From: Datura wrightii
Taxonomy: Eukaryota; Streptophyta; Magnoliopsida; Solanales; Solanaceae
Assembly (NCBI GenBank): GCA_035772735.1
Contig: JASDFA010000002.1
Location: 5,704,001-5,768,000 of the forward strand
DNA: 64,000 nt
Reading direction: 5' to 3'
The translations under genes and the position numbers were made by a program. This document shows, piece by piece, positions 10,916 through 23,522 of the stretch. The notes below the pieces were generated by a model, which worked only from the letters and a program-made list of their open reading frames with translations, did no database searches and was not told the DNA's origin. Position 1 is the stretch's first letter. Each line of letters begins with the position of its first letter.

Positions 10916-11112
10916 TTCAGAGTATCCTCGGATGTCTGAAAGTCGCATTGAGTGGAGTCCTCTTCATGGGTGTGAAGCACGCAACACTTATGATGGGGAG
11001 GCTATGAGATGTTATCAGGAAAATTCCCTTTATTTCATACTCTTTGTCGTGTAGTGAAATTCAGTTCCAGAATCATTCTCCTAACTCGTGCTCTATTTCA
11101 TTTCAGTAAATC

Positions 11113-12290
11113 ATGCCTTCGTGATGGGGTAATGGAAGAAGGGTTGATAATGGTCACCGACCTGCCCCACTAGCCCCTCAGGATGACTCGGTGTCTACCG
11201 CAGAGTTCAGAGCGGCCGTTCAGCTGCTCGCTCAAACTATTACCAATCAGGTGAACTAGCAGGTGGTTCCAATCAACAACAACGGTTCCGCAACAACTGT
11301 CCTAGTGTGGGACTTCACTCGGATGAACCCTCCGAATTTTCACGGATATAAGGTGGGAGAGGACCCATAAGGATTTGTGGATGAGATTAAAAAGATCACC
11401 TGAATTATGGGTGTCAGTCTCTTAGAGAGTGCTGACTTGGGTGCCTACCAGCTGAAAGGGGTAGCCCGGTTTGGTATGAACAGTGGAAGGAGGGGAGGCC
11501 AGCGGAAGCAGGACCGGTGGAATGAGAGGAGTTCACTACAGCCTTCCTGGACAGATTCTTCCCTCGGAAGCTTAGGGAGGCAAAGCTAGCGGAGTTATTG
11601 AATTTGATACAAGGAACTCAGAGATAGAAGAGTATGCTCTGGAGTTCACCAGGTTGTCCAAATACGCTCCAGAGATGGTGGCTGAGCCAAGGGCTCGTAT
11701 GCTGAAATTTGTAAATGGGGTGTTGAACCTGGTCCTTAAAGAGTGCAGGACATCGATACTAATTAAGGATATCGGCCCTCCAGCTTGATTTTTTATGCCT
11801 AGCAGATTGATGCCAAAAAACTGAGGGACATGGAGTGAAAGAACAAGAGGGCAAGGACTGGCCAATCAGATTATCACCACTAGAGGTCTGGTGGTAGCAG
11901 TCGCCCACAGCAGCAGAGGGATCCAACACCCAGCTTAGCCAGCGCCCCTACCTTTCGGTTCCTCCAGGATCGTAGGGATTGAGCATATGGCTCTAAGTCC
12001 CAAAGTTATAGTGTCGATAATAGGTATCCAACTTGCCCCAAGTGTGACAAGAACCACCCAGGAGAGTGTCTTCAGGGTTGAGAGTGTTGTTTTGGTTGTG
12101 GACAGCTTGGTCATCGACTTAAGGAATGCCCATCAGCAGGACGGGGAAGGTCACAATCCACTACCTCAGCAGCTCCAGCAGGCTGACCAGCTTAGCAGGC
12201 TAATACATTAGGTACGGAGGGCAGTCAATGCCAAAACCGTTTTTATGCATTATTATCTCGTCAGGATCAGGAGAACTCATTGGATGTGGT
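11113..12290 (+). pseudogene. gag: T1 gag, heavily broken
   Basis: ATG at 11113 lies six bases after a CAG preceded by CTAACTCGTG, an acceptor-like site. Recognisable pieces include FTRMNPPNFHGYKVGEDP, MGVSLLESADLGAYQLKGVARF and a complete pair of zinc knuckles near 12030-12130: CPKCDKNHPGEC and CFGCGQLGHRLKEC, the second a standard CX2CX4HX4C. Several stops and shifts separate these pieces. Product would be the capsid/nucleocapsid precursor. Confidence 0.8.
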
Positions 12291-12782
12291 CATGGGTATG
12301 TTATGTCTTTTCCACCTAGATGTATATGCCCTACTAGATCCAGGGGCCACATTATCATTCGTGACTCCCTGCATAGCAGTCCAGTTCGATATCAGTCCAT
12401 AGGTCCTCTAAGAAACATTTTCAGTCTCTACCCCAGTTGGCGAGTTAATTAGAGCCAGCCGGTTGTATAGAAACTGCCAAAGATCAGTCTTCAATAAAGT
12501 CATTCCAGCTGACCTAGTAGATTTAGACATGGTCGTCTTCGACCTCATCCTTGGCATGGATTGGTTACACTCCGGTTATGCCTCAGTCGACTGCAGAACT
12601 AGGGTCGTCAGGTTTCAATTCCCTAATGAGCCAGCTCTAGAATGGAGGGGCAGTAGTTCAGTGCCTAAGGGTAGGTTTATTTCCTACCTTAAGGCTAGGA
12701 AGCTTATTTTAAGGGATGTATTTACCATCTAGTTCGGGTCAAGGATTTCGACTTTGAGACCCCAACTAATCAGTCAATCCCT
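12291..12782 (+). pseudogene. pol: T1 protease, broken
   Basis: The active-site region LDVYALLDPGATLSFVTP lies near 12315-12375, followed by a tract with stops (SP*VL*ETF). The frame reopens at 12463-12732 with ADLVDLDMVVFDLILGMDWL and EWRGSSSVPKGRFISYLKARK, the second half of the protease and linker. Ends by shift before the RT start. Confidence 0.82.
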
Positions 12783-13463
12783 ATTGTCAGTTAATTTTCA
12801 GATATGTTCCCCGAAGATCTTCTCGGAGTTCCTCCTGAACGAGAAATTGATTTTTGTATAGACTTTATTTAAGATACTCAGCCCATCTCCATCCCTCCTT
12901 ATAGAATGGCTCTAGCTAAACCTAAGGAGTTGAAGAAGCAATTAAAAGAAATTCTTGATAAGGGTTTTATCAGACCCAACATCTCTCCCTGGGGTGCTCC
13001 AGTGCTTTTTTTGCGAAAGAAATATGGTACCCTCAGAATGTGCATCGATTATCGTTAGTTGAAGAAGGTCACAGTCAAGAACAGTTATCCCCTACCCAGA
13101 ATTGACGAACTATTCAACTAACTTCAGGGAGCCAGCTGTTTCTCCAAAATAGATCTCAGTTTGGGGTATCACCAACTAAGAGTCAGAGAGTGTGACATAC
13201 CGAAAACAACTTTCAGGACTCGGTATGGTCACTATGAGTTTGGTTATGTCCTTCGAACGAACTAATTCCACTGCAGCCTTTCTGGACCTACTGAATAGTG
13301 TCTTCAAGCAGTATCTAGATATGTTCATCACTGTATTTATTGAGGACCTCTTCCCAGGAATGAAGAATTTTCTTAAAAAAAGATTTTTGTTTTTTATTTT
13401 TGTTTATAGATTTCATCTCTAGTACTCCAAAAAAAGGAAGAGCCTGCTAATCACCCGAGGATA
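12783..13463 (+). pseudogene. pol: T1 reverse transcriptase, first part, with a local insertion at the active site
   Basis: RT fingers and palm are readable: LDKGFIRPNISPWGAPVLF, LRMCIDYR* (stop), NSYPLPRIDELFN*LQGA, FSKIDLSLGYHQLRV. The catalytic motif reads FIEDLF instead of FIDDIL, so the first aspartate is replaced by glutamate. It is then interrupted by about 70 extra bases (about 13350-13420, T-rich) whose right end, ATAGATTTCATCTCTAGTA, again resembles the FIDDILVYS codons, suggesting a small local duplication. Confidence 0.8.
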
Positions 13464-14969
13464 GTGTTTCAAACACTCAGAGACCGCCAGCTTTTCGCCA
13501 AGTTCAGCAAGTGCGAATTCTGGTTTAAGTCCATGACTTTCCTGGGTCATGTGGTCTCGGGTGAGGGTATACAGGTTGATCCTCAAAAGATAGCAGCAGT
13601 GAGAGACTGGCCTAGACCTACCTCCCCAATCGAAATCAGAAGTTTCTTGGGTTTGGCCGATTATTACCGATGCTTTGTGGAAGGATTTTCTTCTATAGCA
13701 TCTCCTCTGACTAGGATGACTCAGAAGAAGGTGAAATTCCAGTGGTCAGATGCGTGTGAGAAAAGTTTCCATGAGTTAAAAATTCGACTCACTACCGCTC
13801 CAGTGTTGACCCTATCGGAAGGATCAAACGAGTTTGTAGTATATTACGACGCTTCGAGAGTTGGACTCAGTTGCATTTTGATGCAGCGGGGTAAGGTGAT
13901 AGCCTATGCATCCAGAAAACTCAAAATTCATGAGAAGAATTATCCAAATCATGACTTGGAGCTGGCAGTGGTGGTGTTTGCGTTGAAAATATGGAGATTC
14001 TATCTGTACGAGACTCATGTGGATGTTTTCACCGATCATAAGAGCCTCCAATATGTATTCAGTCCGAAGGACCTAAATCTTCGTCAGAGAAGATGGTTAG
14101 AGCTCCTGAAGGATTATGACATGAGCATGCTATATCACCCGGGCAAAGCCAATGTGGTGGCTAATGCCTTAAACAGAGTGTCTATGGGTAGTGTGGCTCA
14201 TGTTGAGGAAGGCAAAAAGGAGTTGGTGAAGGATGTTCACAGACTAGCTCGATTAGGGGTGAAGTTAGTTGACTCAGCTAAGGGTGGAGTGGTTATGCAA
14301 ATTGGGTCAGATTCCTCTTTGGCTATTGAAGTTAAGTCTAAACAGGATAAAGATCCCATTCTACTTAAACTTAAGGAAGTGGTTCTCAGGAAAGAGGTTG
14401 AGGCTTTCTCCAAAGGGGGAGAAGGTGTGCTTCGTTACCAGGGAAGATTATGTGTACCGGACATCAGGGACTTGAGACAACAGATATTGGCTGAAGCTCA
14501 CAGCTCGAGATACTCCATCCACCCTGGTTCTACTAAAATGTACCATGATTTGCGGGATATTTACTGGTGGAACGGCATGAAAAGAGACATCGTTGAATTT
14601 GTAGCTAAGTGCCCAAACTGCCAAAAAGTCAAGGTAGTGCACCAGAGACCGGAAGGTATGATACAGGATATCATCATACCCATGTGGAAGTGGGAAGAAG
14701 TGAATATGGACTTTATTACGGGTCTACCTCAAACTCATCAGCAACATGATTCAATTTGGGTAGTAGTAGACCGGATGACTAAGTCAGCGCATATCTCCCA
14801 ATTAAAACTACACATTCAGTTGAGGACTATGCTAGGCTCTATATCAGAGAGCTGGTCAGACTTCATGGGGTGCCATTATCCATTATTTCAGAAAGAGGTA
14901 CCTAGTTCACCTCGTATTTCTGGAAGTCTTTTCAGAAGGGACTTGGTATCCAGATCAATCTTAGCATAA
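13464..14969 (+). pseudogene. pol: T1 RT thumb, RNase H and integrase N-terminal part
   Basis: Open for 501 codons. RT connection: FLGHVVSGEGIQVDPQKIAAV and RSFLGLADYYRCFVEGFSS. RNase H acidic sites are YYDAS, DLELA and TDHKS, but the last is VANALNR where VADALSR is expected (D to N). Integrase zinc finger is complete (SRYSIHP, MYHDLR, CPNCQKVK) and the first catalytic aspartate is in VNMDFITGLP. At about 14800 a frameshift turns the protein into unrelated sequence (HISQLKLHIQ...), so the last about 55 codons are not genuine. Confidence 0.88.
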
Positions 14970-15582
14970 ATTTTCATCCACAGACAGATGGGTAAGCTGA
15001 GCGAACTATCAGACCCTAGAAGATATGCTGAGAGCGTGCGCGATCGATTTCAAGGGCTGTTGGGATGACCACTTGCCTCTTAATGAGTTTTGGTACAACA
15101 ATAGCTACCACTCCAGTATCTAGATGGCCCTGTTTGAGGCATTTTATGGTAGGAGATGCAAATCTCCTATTAGGTGGTTTGAAGTTGGTGAAGCTACTAT
15201 AATTGGGCCAGACTCGGTTCACGAAGCTATGTAGAGGGTACAACTCATCAGGGAAAGATTGAAAACAGCTCAGAGCCGTCAGAAATGTTATGTTGATCTG
15301 AGGAGAAGATAATTGGAGTTAGCTTTGGATGACTGGGTCTATCTGAAAATTTCACCCATGAAATGGGTGATGAGATTTGGGAAGAAGTGAAAGCTCAGTC
15401 CGAGTTATGTGGGACCCTATAGAATTTTGAGGCAGATTGGCAGGGTAGCTTATGAGCTGGAATTACCTTCAGAATTGGCATATGTGCACCCAGTATTCCA
15501 TGTGTCACTATTGAAGAAGTACATCGGTGATCCAACCCCAATTGTGCCATTGGATAGTGTGGGAGTGAAAGATAGTCTCTTA
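14800..15582 (+). pseudogene. pol: T1 integrase core end and C-terminal domain, shifted and with stops
   Basis: In the alternative frame the integrase resumes: YIRELVRLHGVPLSIISERGT*FTSYF, with the second catalytic aspartate changed to glutamate (SERG for SDRG) and a stop just after. NFHPQTDG*AERTI keeps the catalytic glutamate after another stop. The C-terminal part (LRRR*LELALDDWVYLKISPMKWVMRF, HPVFHVSLLKKYIGDP) is readable with single stops. Confidence 0.82.
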
Positions 15583-15762
15583 TAAGAGGAGGTCCCAGTC
15601 CAGATCATTGACTGTCAAGTTTGTAAGTTGAGGAACAAGGAGGTAGCTTCAATTAAGGTCTTATGGAGAAATCAGCAGGTTATGGGAGCTACCTGGGAAG
15701 CCGAAGAGGATATGATGGCTAGATACACCCATTTGTTCCCTTCCATCTCAGTTTTAGTTTAA
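15583..15762 (+). pseudogene. T1 chromodomain remnant
   Basis: EEVPVQIIDCQVCKLRNKEV, then VLWRNQQVMGATWEAEEDMM and ARYTHLFPSISVLV with a TAA. One stop precedes the domain. The most complete chromodomain of the window, with the conserved W-R and W-E-A-E positions; it supports placing T elements among chromoviruses. Confidence 0.78.
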
Positions 15763-15994
15763 GGTATCAATTCCTTCCGAAAAACTATTTTTAGTCCGTA
15801 TGTTTTAGTTTCTTTCATGTAAATGAATATGTGTGTGATTAGTGAATTCAGTTCAGACTTTTGATTCAGTTTGGAGGTAGTCATTCCGCTAGTTTCAGTT
15901 TTCATGCTTAGTATTTGTGTATAAAAGTTACCATTCCCTGCTTTCCTGGGTGTTTTCCACTACTTGAGGACAAATTTTCCCAAGGGAGAGATAT
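15763..15994 (+). other. T1 3' untranslated region and polypurine tract
   Basis: Non-coding; the polypurine tract is AAGGGAGAGA (15982-15991) before TAT and the LTR. The pre-PPT hairpin seen in T2, T4 and T7 is decayed here (ACTTGAGGACAAATTT). Confidence 0.7.
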
Positions 15995-18387
15995 TGTACT
16001 GCCCTGGAAATTCAAAGACTTGACCTGGGACTTAAAATAGAGAAATTTGGAAAATCTGCACCAGGTCACAAAATGAGTAGTTCTATGACCCGTGGGTGGT
16101 GACCACGAGTCGTTAAGTGACTCGTGGTGAGACATATAGACTTAGTGAAAATTTTTGGAGAATGGGGTGACCACGTGTCTGACCACTAGTCGTGGTCAAC
16201 ACCATGAGTCATGATATAACCCGTGGTCTAGGATAAATTTTAGGCCAAAAATGTTAGGCAGTGTACCCAACGGGTCCTCACCACGAATCGTTTGGGACAC
16301 CACAACTCGTGGTGTCACCCATGGGGACTCCAAGCCTTTTGAGGCAGTGTAGTCCATGGGAGGTGACCACGAGTCATGGTCACTAACCACGACTTGTTAG
16401 GTCCCTCGTGATGACCAACAGTGGGTTTCAAGCAGTGAACCTCACGAGTGTGACCACGAGTTGTGGTCACTGATCACGACTCGTTAGGTCACCCGTGAGG
16501 ACTGGCAATCAATTTTCCCCTGCGAGTTTTCAAGAGCCTTTTAGTAATTTCCTACCCTCCTAGACTCTAAACTACATCGTTTTAAGCATATTTTCAGACT
16601 TATTAGATGGGTTAAATGGTTTCTTTCCTCATTCTCCCCATCCAGACTCTCGGAATTCATCGTAGAACTTCTCTTAGAACTTTTCAAAGTAAGAGCTAGG
16701 GAAACCTTTTCTCCTCAGTTTCTCAAGGAAATTCTTCAGGCTTCTTCACCAGGTATGTGAAAATTCAACAAGGGAATAGTTCTTCACTTGTGTCCCCAAA
16801 TTCCTCCCTATTTATTTCTATCAGTTGTAGCCCTGAAACTACTGAATGTCCAGAAATTGCTAGTCATACTTCGTCTAACTCATGTGGAATATTATACCAT
16901 ATTAATCATAGATATTTTCCACCAGTTCGTGACTGAAATATTGTAAAATCTTGTGAAGTGAAATTTAGCCTATTTTTTGAATTAGAATGTCTTGAAATCT
17001 GTTTTAGTGCTTGAATATCAAAATTTTGCTTGTTTTTATCAGTGTTGTGGACTCCCATGTTATTAGGAGCATTGAAATGAAATCAGACTATTGTCAATTC
17101 AGTTTTAGTAAGAATGCTAGAATTCTCAGTGTCAGTCAAAAAATGTCAGTTGATTAGTTTGAGTACAAAAATTCCTGAGGTGTTAGTAGTACCTCCTAGT
17201 TATCAGAATCAGACTCAGAATTTAGTTTTATTGGTCCACTAGGCGGTCATGACATTTTAGATAAACAACTCTGACTAGCCTTAGGACCCCAGTTTTAGAT
17301 TTTAGTTTTTTCTTTAGACGATTATGACGCTTCTAGATAAGCAGCCCTAACCAGTCTTAGAACCCAGTTTCAAAATGTTGCTCCGATAAGACTCTCAGGG
17401 TGTTTTCAGATATGTATCCCTGACTAGACTTGGACCCCAGTTTTGAGCTATCAAATTAGTATTCAGTCTATGACTATCCAGTGGAAGTAGGACTTAGCAC
17501 CGAGCGGACCTGGGTTCAAGTGCACCCAGGTTTCTAGAACTCCGTTGCCACCGTAGGTTACAGTTATTATTGGCCTCATGGCCCTAGAATCTTATGATCA
17601 CCCAGTTTATGCCTTTATACCCTGGTAAGGTATATTGCGTCCTACCAATGTGGTGTATACATCAGACTCCACATCTAGCTCACGTGGTTATATGTCGGTT
17701 ATAGACTCTCCCACTAGTCATTTTAGTCTAGTTTCAGTTCAGTTTAGATCAGTATTGCAGATTTAGAACATGTTTTGACCATCAGAGTGGGTCCTTTAGA
17801 CCATCTCAGTTTTCAGTTATTCAGTTCAGTAGATTTAGTTGGTCATTGCATGTCCTTCAAGTTTAGCATTTTCGTTTTTATTCATTCCATTGTATTATAT
17901 TTCTCTCACTTACTCAGTATATTCAAAGTAGTGACACATATTTTTATGGTGCATCATTTTATGATACATCTACAGGATCTTAGTCTTAGCCTCGCTAGCC
18001 GATCACTCACCGCAGACTTCAACTCTTCTAGGTGGTGAATCCTCATTCTTTGAGAATGGAGATTTATTGCTTCATTTATACTCTCTTTCCTTTTTATTTA
18101 TATTTGGACTTAGCTGGGGGCTTGTCCCAGCAACTCATCAATCATAGTGGCTTTCAGGTGCAGCTTGGTTTTTTAGACTTGTAGCTTTGTTCTAATATGT
18201 TCAAATATTATGATCCAGCTTTATTTCATTCAAGTATTTATATATATATTTTGTTACCTCAAACTTCCGCCGTATATAGTTGCATGTAACTCAGAATGCT
18301 AGTGTATGATAGACTAGGCGTTGACTTGGGGTTACTTGTGACTCCAACTACTGTGTTTCGTCCAGGGTGTAAACTAGGGGCGTGACA
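15995..18387 (+). repeat. T1 3' LTR
   Basis: 2393 bases, TGTACTGCCC to GGCGTGACA. The word array (about 16075-16510) carries many copies of CCACGAGTCG and CGACTCGTT. Donor-like ACCAGGTATGTGA at about 16749-16761. The hairpin pair near 17915-17970 is partly decayed. Serves as the uninterrupted reference for the T2 insertion site. Confidence 0.9.
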
Positions 18388-20375
18388 TTAACTCACTATA
18401 GCCTGAAACTGAAAATACAAATATGACTGAAAAGAGAGGCCCTCGAAATATGATGACTCACCAACTATGACCGGGATATACTGATGCTGAGAGTCTGACT
18501 AATGGCGGGGCTGAGCCTGGATATCTGAGCCTGTATCATGAAATGATACAGCGTAGAGTATGTAGTCAGTACGTGGAATGTACAGAGTATGTAAGGTAAG
18601 TAAAACTACTAAGTAAGTAAAATCATAAATCATTTATATTATAAAACATAATTAAGATAAGATTCTGAGAGTAGGGCTTGCATGTTATTTCCTGAAATCA
18701 TGATCTGAACATAACTAAATAGCTTAACTGAATCGAATGACACAAAGCTGAAAATCGAAAATCATAAGTATAGCTGAACATTGGATCAAAACGGCTGAAA
18801 ACATAATATCATGACTGATGACATACTGAAATCATGAGGAACAATGGGAGACTCATCATGTAACCAACATTACCACGATAGAGCTTACGTGGTCCCGACT
18901 ATTACACTCAAGTGGGCAGAGCCGTCCAAAGCCTTGCTAGGGCTAAGAAAACTACCATGATATCAATATCAAGTTGAAGACCCCTGGGGTCAGCGGAAAG
19001 CTCACAAGAGAGGCCCCGAATAATTTGAACATACCTATATTGGCGTGTAGCTCTGAGGCATAGGGTTGACTGACCCTTAGCTCACTCGGTTCTAGACACT
19101 ACTCCCAAAAACATGCATATGCTCTCAATAATTTTTCAATGAAGCTGAACCAATGTCTAGTGATGATGCAGACTCATAACATACATGCATAAATCTGAAA
19201 TCATAACATGAGGAGCCTTGGGCTCAAACCATACCACAAGCTGAAAATAGTGAGAGTCTAGACTCCAAAATCCATGTGGTAAGCTAATACATGAAGTTTA
19301 GATAAATCATGAAACATAGTTGATCATATGGGCTTGACCAATACTTAAACAAACTTGACATAGACTTGATCATTTGAAAACATGAACATAGACATGGGTA
19401 ATTCGAAATTATACTTTCTTCATATACATCCCATCATGCTTGAATACATATTATATAGATCTCAACTTTCATGAACTTTCATGAATGAGCATCATGATTT
19501 ATAAAACTTGAAAACATAATTTATAATTGAAATCATTGTAAAATATTCCCATTAATCATAATTCAACATTGGAAACATGCTTTGATCATACCCATGATTG
19601 ATACTTAGAGAATTCACATGTTGGGTTAAAACCCCATAGATTCATCAACTAGAATTTTCATAAATTGAAGAGGGATTGGGAATGGGTATGGCTGGATACA
19701 CCCATTCATAGCCTTACATACCTAGAAGAATCTAATTTCACCAACCCTCTAGAAAGCCCAATGGATTTTGGGGAAGAACTTGATGATTCCTACGCTTGAT
19801 CACCCTTAGAAAACCCCTTGGTTACATGCATGGAAGAGAATGAGTTTTGAATAAGTTTAATCCTCTTAAAACACCCTTTTCTGAGCTTAAAACGCCGTAG
19901 TATAGGACTTAGGAGCTTAGAAGTTATGGATTTGCCCTTACTAAACTCACCAAAACTAGTCATTATTTGAACCAACGACCAACACGATGGGTTGTCCCTT
20001 GTTCCCATGACTTATTACTTCAGTCGTTATCTCATCCTTGTTTTCTGTCTCAGGTCTTCTACCATGACCCGATAAGATGAGTCATTTGCAAGCTTCAACG
20101 ACTTGTTATTCACAATAATGAGTCGTCCCATGAATTGTGCCTGCCTTCCTTGAACAAGACCACCTTCACAACGACTCGTTATATCAAACGAGGGGTCGTT
20201 CCTAGATGCATTACTCCCAAGTCAAACTGTAGCTTCTCACCACGGGCAAAACCAACAGGTTGTTAGTCCCACCAACGACCCATACCACATGTCATTCTGA
20301 GAAGAAATCTCAGATTTCCTACTACTTTTCATTTAAAATCTCGAGTCTAGGCTTGGGCACTTTCGGGGTATTACA
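18388..20375 (-). repeat. T3: partial LTR of a T2/T7-like chromovirus, minus strand
   Basis: Read on the minus strand it starts TGTAATACCCCGAAAG at 20375 and is related throughout to the T7 LTRs. Its last about 0.3 kb is missing where T1 ends. It holds the word array (about 19960-20300), a donor-like CTAGGTATGTAAGG (about 19719-19732) and a perfect hairpin CTGTATCAT/ATGATACAG (18531-18551). The simplest reading is that T1 inserted into it and the remainder lies beyond the window. Confidence 0.85.
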
Positions 20376-21664
20376 AATAATGAGAAGCATCTAGAGTTAA
20401 GGCATGACAATCCTGCAGTGCTACAATTCACAATGGTTCAAGTATATAAAATTTAGTTGTCATCTCATAGAGTTAATATGCAATGTTCATGGTCTCTCGA
20501 GCCTCTAAACACAACAAACTAGTCTCACACCTACATCGTTGAGTGGGGATGTGGTGTCCTAATTTGTGAGCAATTTAACACTATGGATGTGGTTTACAGG
20601 GTTTATGCCCTTGATTATGGACTTTCCTACCTCTAATTATTTAACCTAACTTAGTCTCACAACTACTTCTATGAGCGGTGATGTGACAATCTAAGTCAGT
20701 GTCTAGCCATCTTCCCATTTTATTAACCAAGTAAGACGAATTAGGTATAACTTCTTATCCTAACATCAAATCTTATCTTAACAACAAGAACTTGCTCCAT
20801 GCATTCTTTCGTCCTAACCTACAGTTTCTCTTTCAAGCTTTAGCCTAATCTTAACAAATTCGTTTTCATGGTGATCAAGCATAAAAACATTAATAATTAA
20901 GAATTCAAGACAAACAACAACAAAAACTCGAACCAACGATGAATTCAAGCAATTAAAGTCATGTCTTGTGGCCTCAAACCTAGAAGAAGGGTTTTAGCCA
21001 CTCATGTGCATACAAACACTCAAATACATATTTAAAAGTGTAGTAATTAACAAAATGGTAAAAGATAATATGAAAAACTTTAAACCCTAGGTAGAGCTTC
21101 CTTCGTTCTCCCTTTTCTCGTTTCCATTCTTCCCAAAAATATATCGTGATAATGAAATTAGAAGCTAAGGGTTCAATTTATAATAAGTTGAAAAAATGAA
21201 AATTTTAGTCTGTGGTGAAATAGGTTCATGCCACGCTGCCCATCGTGGAGATATGCCTCCGTGACACATTGCCTATCGCGGAGATTTGCCTCCTTAAAAT
21301 TCTGCTATCGTAGATGCTTACTGTTTTATAGCCCCTACTCATATAAATTAATTCTTTGCTCCATGGCACATTGTTGAACTCCCCAATGCTTCTCCGCGGT
21401 ACAGAGTTGACTCCAAATGTCCTTTTTAGCTTGTATCATCATCCATAATCTGTTCCTTAACATTTGTCTTAAAGATTAGGACCATTATCTTCATATTTAG
21501 CCCATGTTTAACATTTTTCACCTACAAACAAGGGCTAATCATATTAGTTAGTTCATGCACAAAATTATACAAATTCATATGAGAATGTAATCAATTAAAT
21601 TGACAAACATGACTAAAACTAAGTTATAAAATAGCACTTGGGCACATAAATATGCCCAAGATCA
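20376..21664 (-). repeat. A1: partial Athila-type LTR, minus strand
   Basis: Collinear with A5 (about 62770-63990) and related to the A3 LTR. On the minus strand it starts TGATCTTGGGC at 21664 with a terminal hairpin (21637-21660), then a CCTCCGTGACAC-type word array (about 21215-21320) and a TATA-like TTATAAATTG near 21174-21183. The other end is cut by the T3 LTR start at 20375, consistent with T3 having inserted into it. Confidence 0.78.
21637..21660 (-). other. 5'-terminal LTR hairpin of A1
   Basis: On the minus strand CTTGGGCATA, loop TTTA, TGTGCCCAAG: a 10-bp stem with one T-G wobble, four bases inside the LTR start. Same place as the hairpins of A3 (25921-25944) and A4 (61697-61721). 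Confidence 0.65.
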
Positions 21665-22075
21665 TAGAGCTTGGTTTTGGGGTTTGAGAAAACCCAAAAT
21701 ATTCACACTTTTTTGGTTGAGAAACTTAGAGTGTAGTTTAAACCAAAGCTATCCATGCAGAAATTGATTCTAAGGCTTCTAGTGAATACCTATCAAGATG
21801 ATGCGCCATCAAATGCACACCCCTAGTCTCTCTAATCTTTCCAACAATAATTGTGTTACTTTATTTTGATTTAAATTTTTATTTGATACTTGTTCAAACC
21901 ACCTCCCCTAATAATTATTTATGTTCATACATGATACTTTCTCTTGTGAATTAATTCACAACTTTTGGTAAATCTAGCCTCCAATCTCTGTGGAAAATCA
22001 TCCCCCACTCTTGTTGAGTACTTATTTTGCATACGACCATAGCCACCTCCTTAATTGGGGAGCTGTTTTGGATGT
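21665..22075 (+). repeat. A2 5' LTR remnant (3' part)
   Basis: Old Athila-type LTR tail. CTCTGTGGAAAATCATCCCC and GAGTACTTATTTTGCATACG align with CCCTGTGGGATCGATACTTG and AGTACTTGTTCGACCACG at the end of the A3 LTR. Its start was probably cut by insertion of A1. Much more diverged than A3. Confidence 0.6.
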
Positions 22076-22084
22076 AATAAAAAA

Positions 22085-22104
22085 TAACGCCATTGTTGGA
22101 GATT
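22085..22104 (+). other. A2 primer binding site, degenerate
   Basis: TAACGCCATTGTTGGAGATT; A3 has TGGCGCCATTGCCGGGTACT. The Athila-type site is commonly matched to tRNA-Asp. Several C-to-T-type changes. Confidence 0.6.
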
Positions 22105-22229
22105 GGAAATTGATTTCCATATATTGTTTGTTGATTCACATTTGTATTAGGTCTTGTTTTTCTTTTACGTTGTTTTGTTGCTCTTATTGGTTGAACAAGA
22201 TAAAGGATAAGCCACGCTAGTTATAACAG

Positions 22230-23522
22230 TAGTGTTGAGGGGTTCCTGGATAATGAAGATGAGTTGGTATCTCATGGTATGGCTAGTGCAATTTGCCTAC
22301 CTCCAACGGTAGGGAATGCGGTGTTTCATGTTACTAGCACCATGCTACACCTCATCCAAATGAAAGGATTGTTTGGAGGCTTTATGGGTGAAGATGCCAA
22401 TTGGCACATAAGAAATTTTGTTGAAATCTGTCAACCATTAAATATCACAAACATTAGCCAAGAATGTATTTGACTAAGGTTGTTCCCATTCTCTCTCAGG
22501 TGAGACACTACATCTTGATTGGAGGAGATACCTCTAGGCTCTATAACTTCATGGAATGAGTTAACTGAGGTGTTCCTAGATCGGCTCTTCCAACTCTTTA
22601 GAATGTTTCAATTGCATGATGAAATAACAAATTTCTGACAATTTTTTAAGGAGAGCCATTACATGAGGTGTGGTTAAGATTCAAGAAGAAAGTGGTCATG
22701 TGTCCTAATCATGGGTTACCGGATGGAGTGCTCTTATAAAGTGTCTACTGATTTCTTGGATCCATCAACAGGTCCGTGGCAAACAATTTAGTCAGTGGTT
22801 TTAATCATGGATTAAATTTTTGGAATTGCAAAGGCCCTCTTGAACAAAATGATCAAGACAAATCGATCTTGGTATACAAGGGATACCGAGGTGTCCCCAA
22901 GTGTTACCTCCAACCTAATGACAAATTAAATGTGGAGAAAGAAGCAATAAAAGGATGAGACCTTGGCAAAGATGATGACTCAAATGGAGTTGCTGGCTAG
23001 GCATATGATGGACCCCGAGGCCAAGAGTCTGAATGCTATTGGAGCTTAAGGAAACAACTCTCTTGAGGGTGATGCTCCATATGCTATGTTTGATGAAGAA
23101 TATCAGTATATGTTGAACCAAGTGGCGGGTTCTCTCCCAAGGTACCAAGGTGCCAACTAAGGCCCTTGGCATCATCGGGAGGGGAATCAAGGCTGGAGAG
23201 ACCGAAAAGGTCAATGAAGAGACAAAGATGACCAATGGATAGACGTGATCTTGAAAGAAAAGGTGATCGATAAAATCAACGCAATTCAAATCCATACGTA
23301 CCCCCTCCTAAGATTGATGCAGCTCCAATTCAAGCAAGTGTTAGTGACCCCACTAGCTCAAAGATCGAGGAAATCTGGCCTGCGTGTTGAAAAACGTAGA
23401 ATCTACCAACAATGGGGGTTAAAGAGTTGAAGAGTAAGGTGTGCAACCTTATTAAAACTATGAGTTCCCATTCAGAATCGATCAAGCATATTAAGGCCCA
23501 GATGAATCAGTTATCCTCTTAA
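22230..23522 (+). pseudogene. gag: A2 gag, decayed
   Basis: Athila-type gag remnants: ICLPPTVGNAVFHVTSTMLH, then GEDANWHIRNFVEICQPLNI (the HL-NFLEIC core), LRLFPFSLR*, SITSWNELTEVFLDRLFQLF. Later pieces (AKMMTQMELLARHMM, NQVAGSLPRYQGAN) match the region before the nucleocapsid. Many stops and shifts. Encoded the capsid precursor when alive. Confidence 0.72.

Larger units (their letters stand above)
1..18387 (+). mobile_element. T1: Tekay/Del-type LTR retrotransposon, entered inside its 5' LTR
   Basis: Chromovirus-like Ty3/gypsy element. The 5' LTR (1-1290 plus 10269-10893) matches the 3' LTR (15995-18387) along its length; about 0.48 kb of its start lies before the window. Between the LTRs lie a tRNA-Met-type primer site, gag with zinc knuckles, protease, RT, RNase H, integrase, chromodomain remnant and polypurine tract. 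T2 sits inside the 5' LTR. Every coding part is interrupted, so the copy is dead. T1 itself ends at TGACA in the middle of another LTR (T3), so it seems to have inserted there; a TTAAC target duplication is expected upstream of the window. Confidence 0.88.

Noticed and set aside
16075..16510. Word arrays as CRISPR-like repeats
   Set aside because: Irregular spacing, degenerate words in both orientations, eukaryotic LTR context, no cas-type genes.
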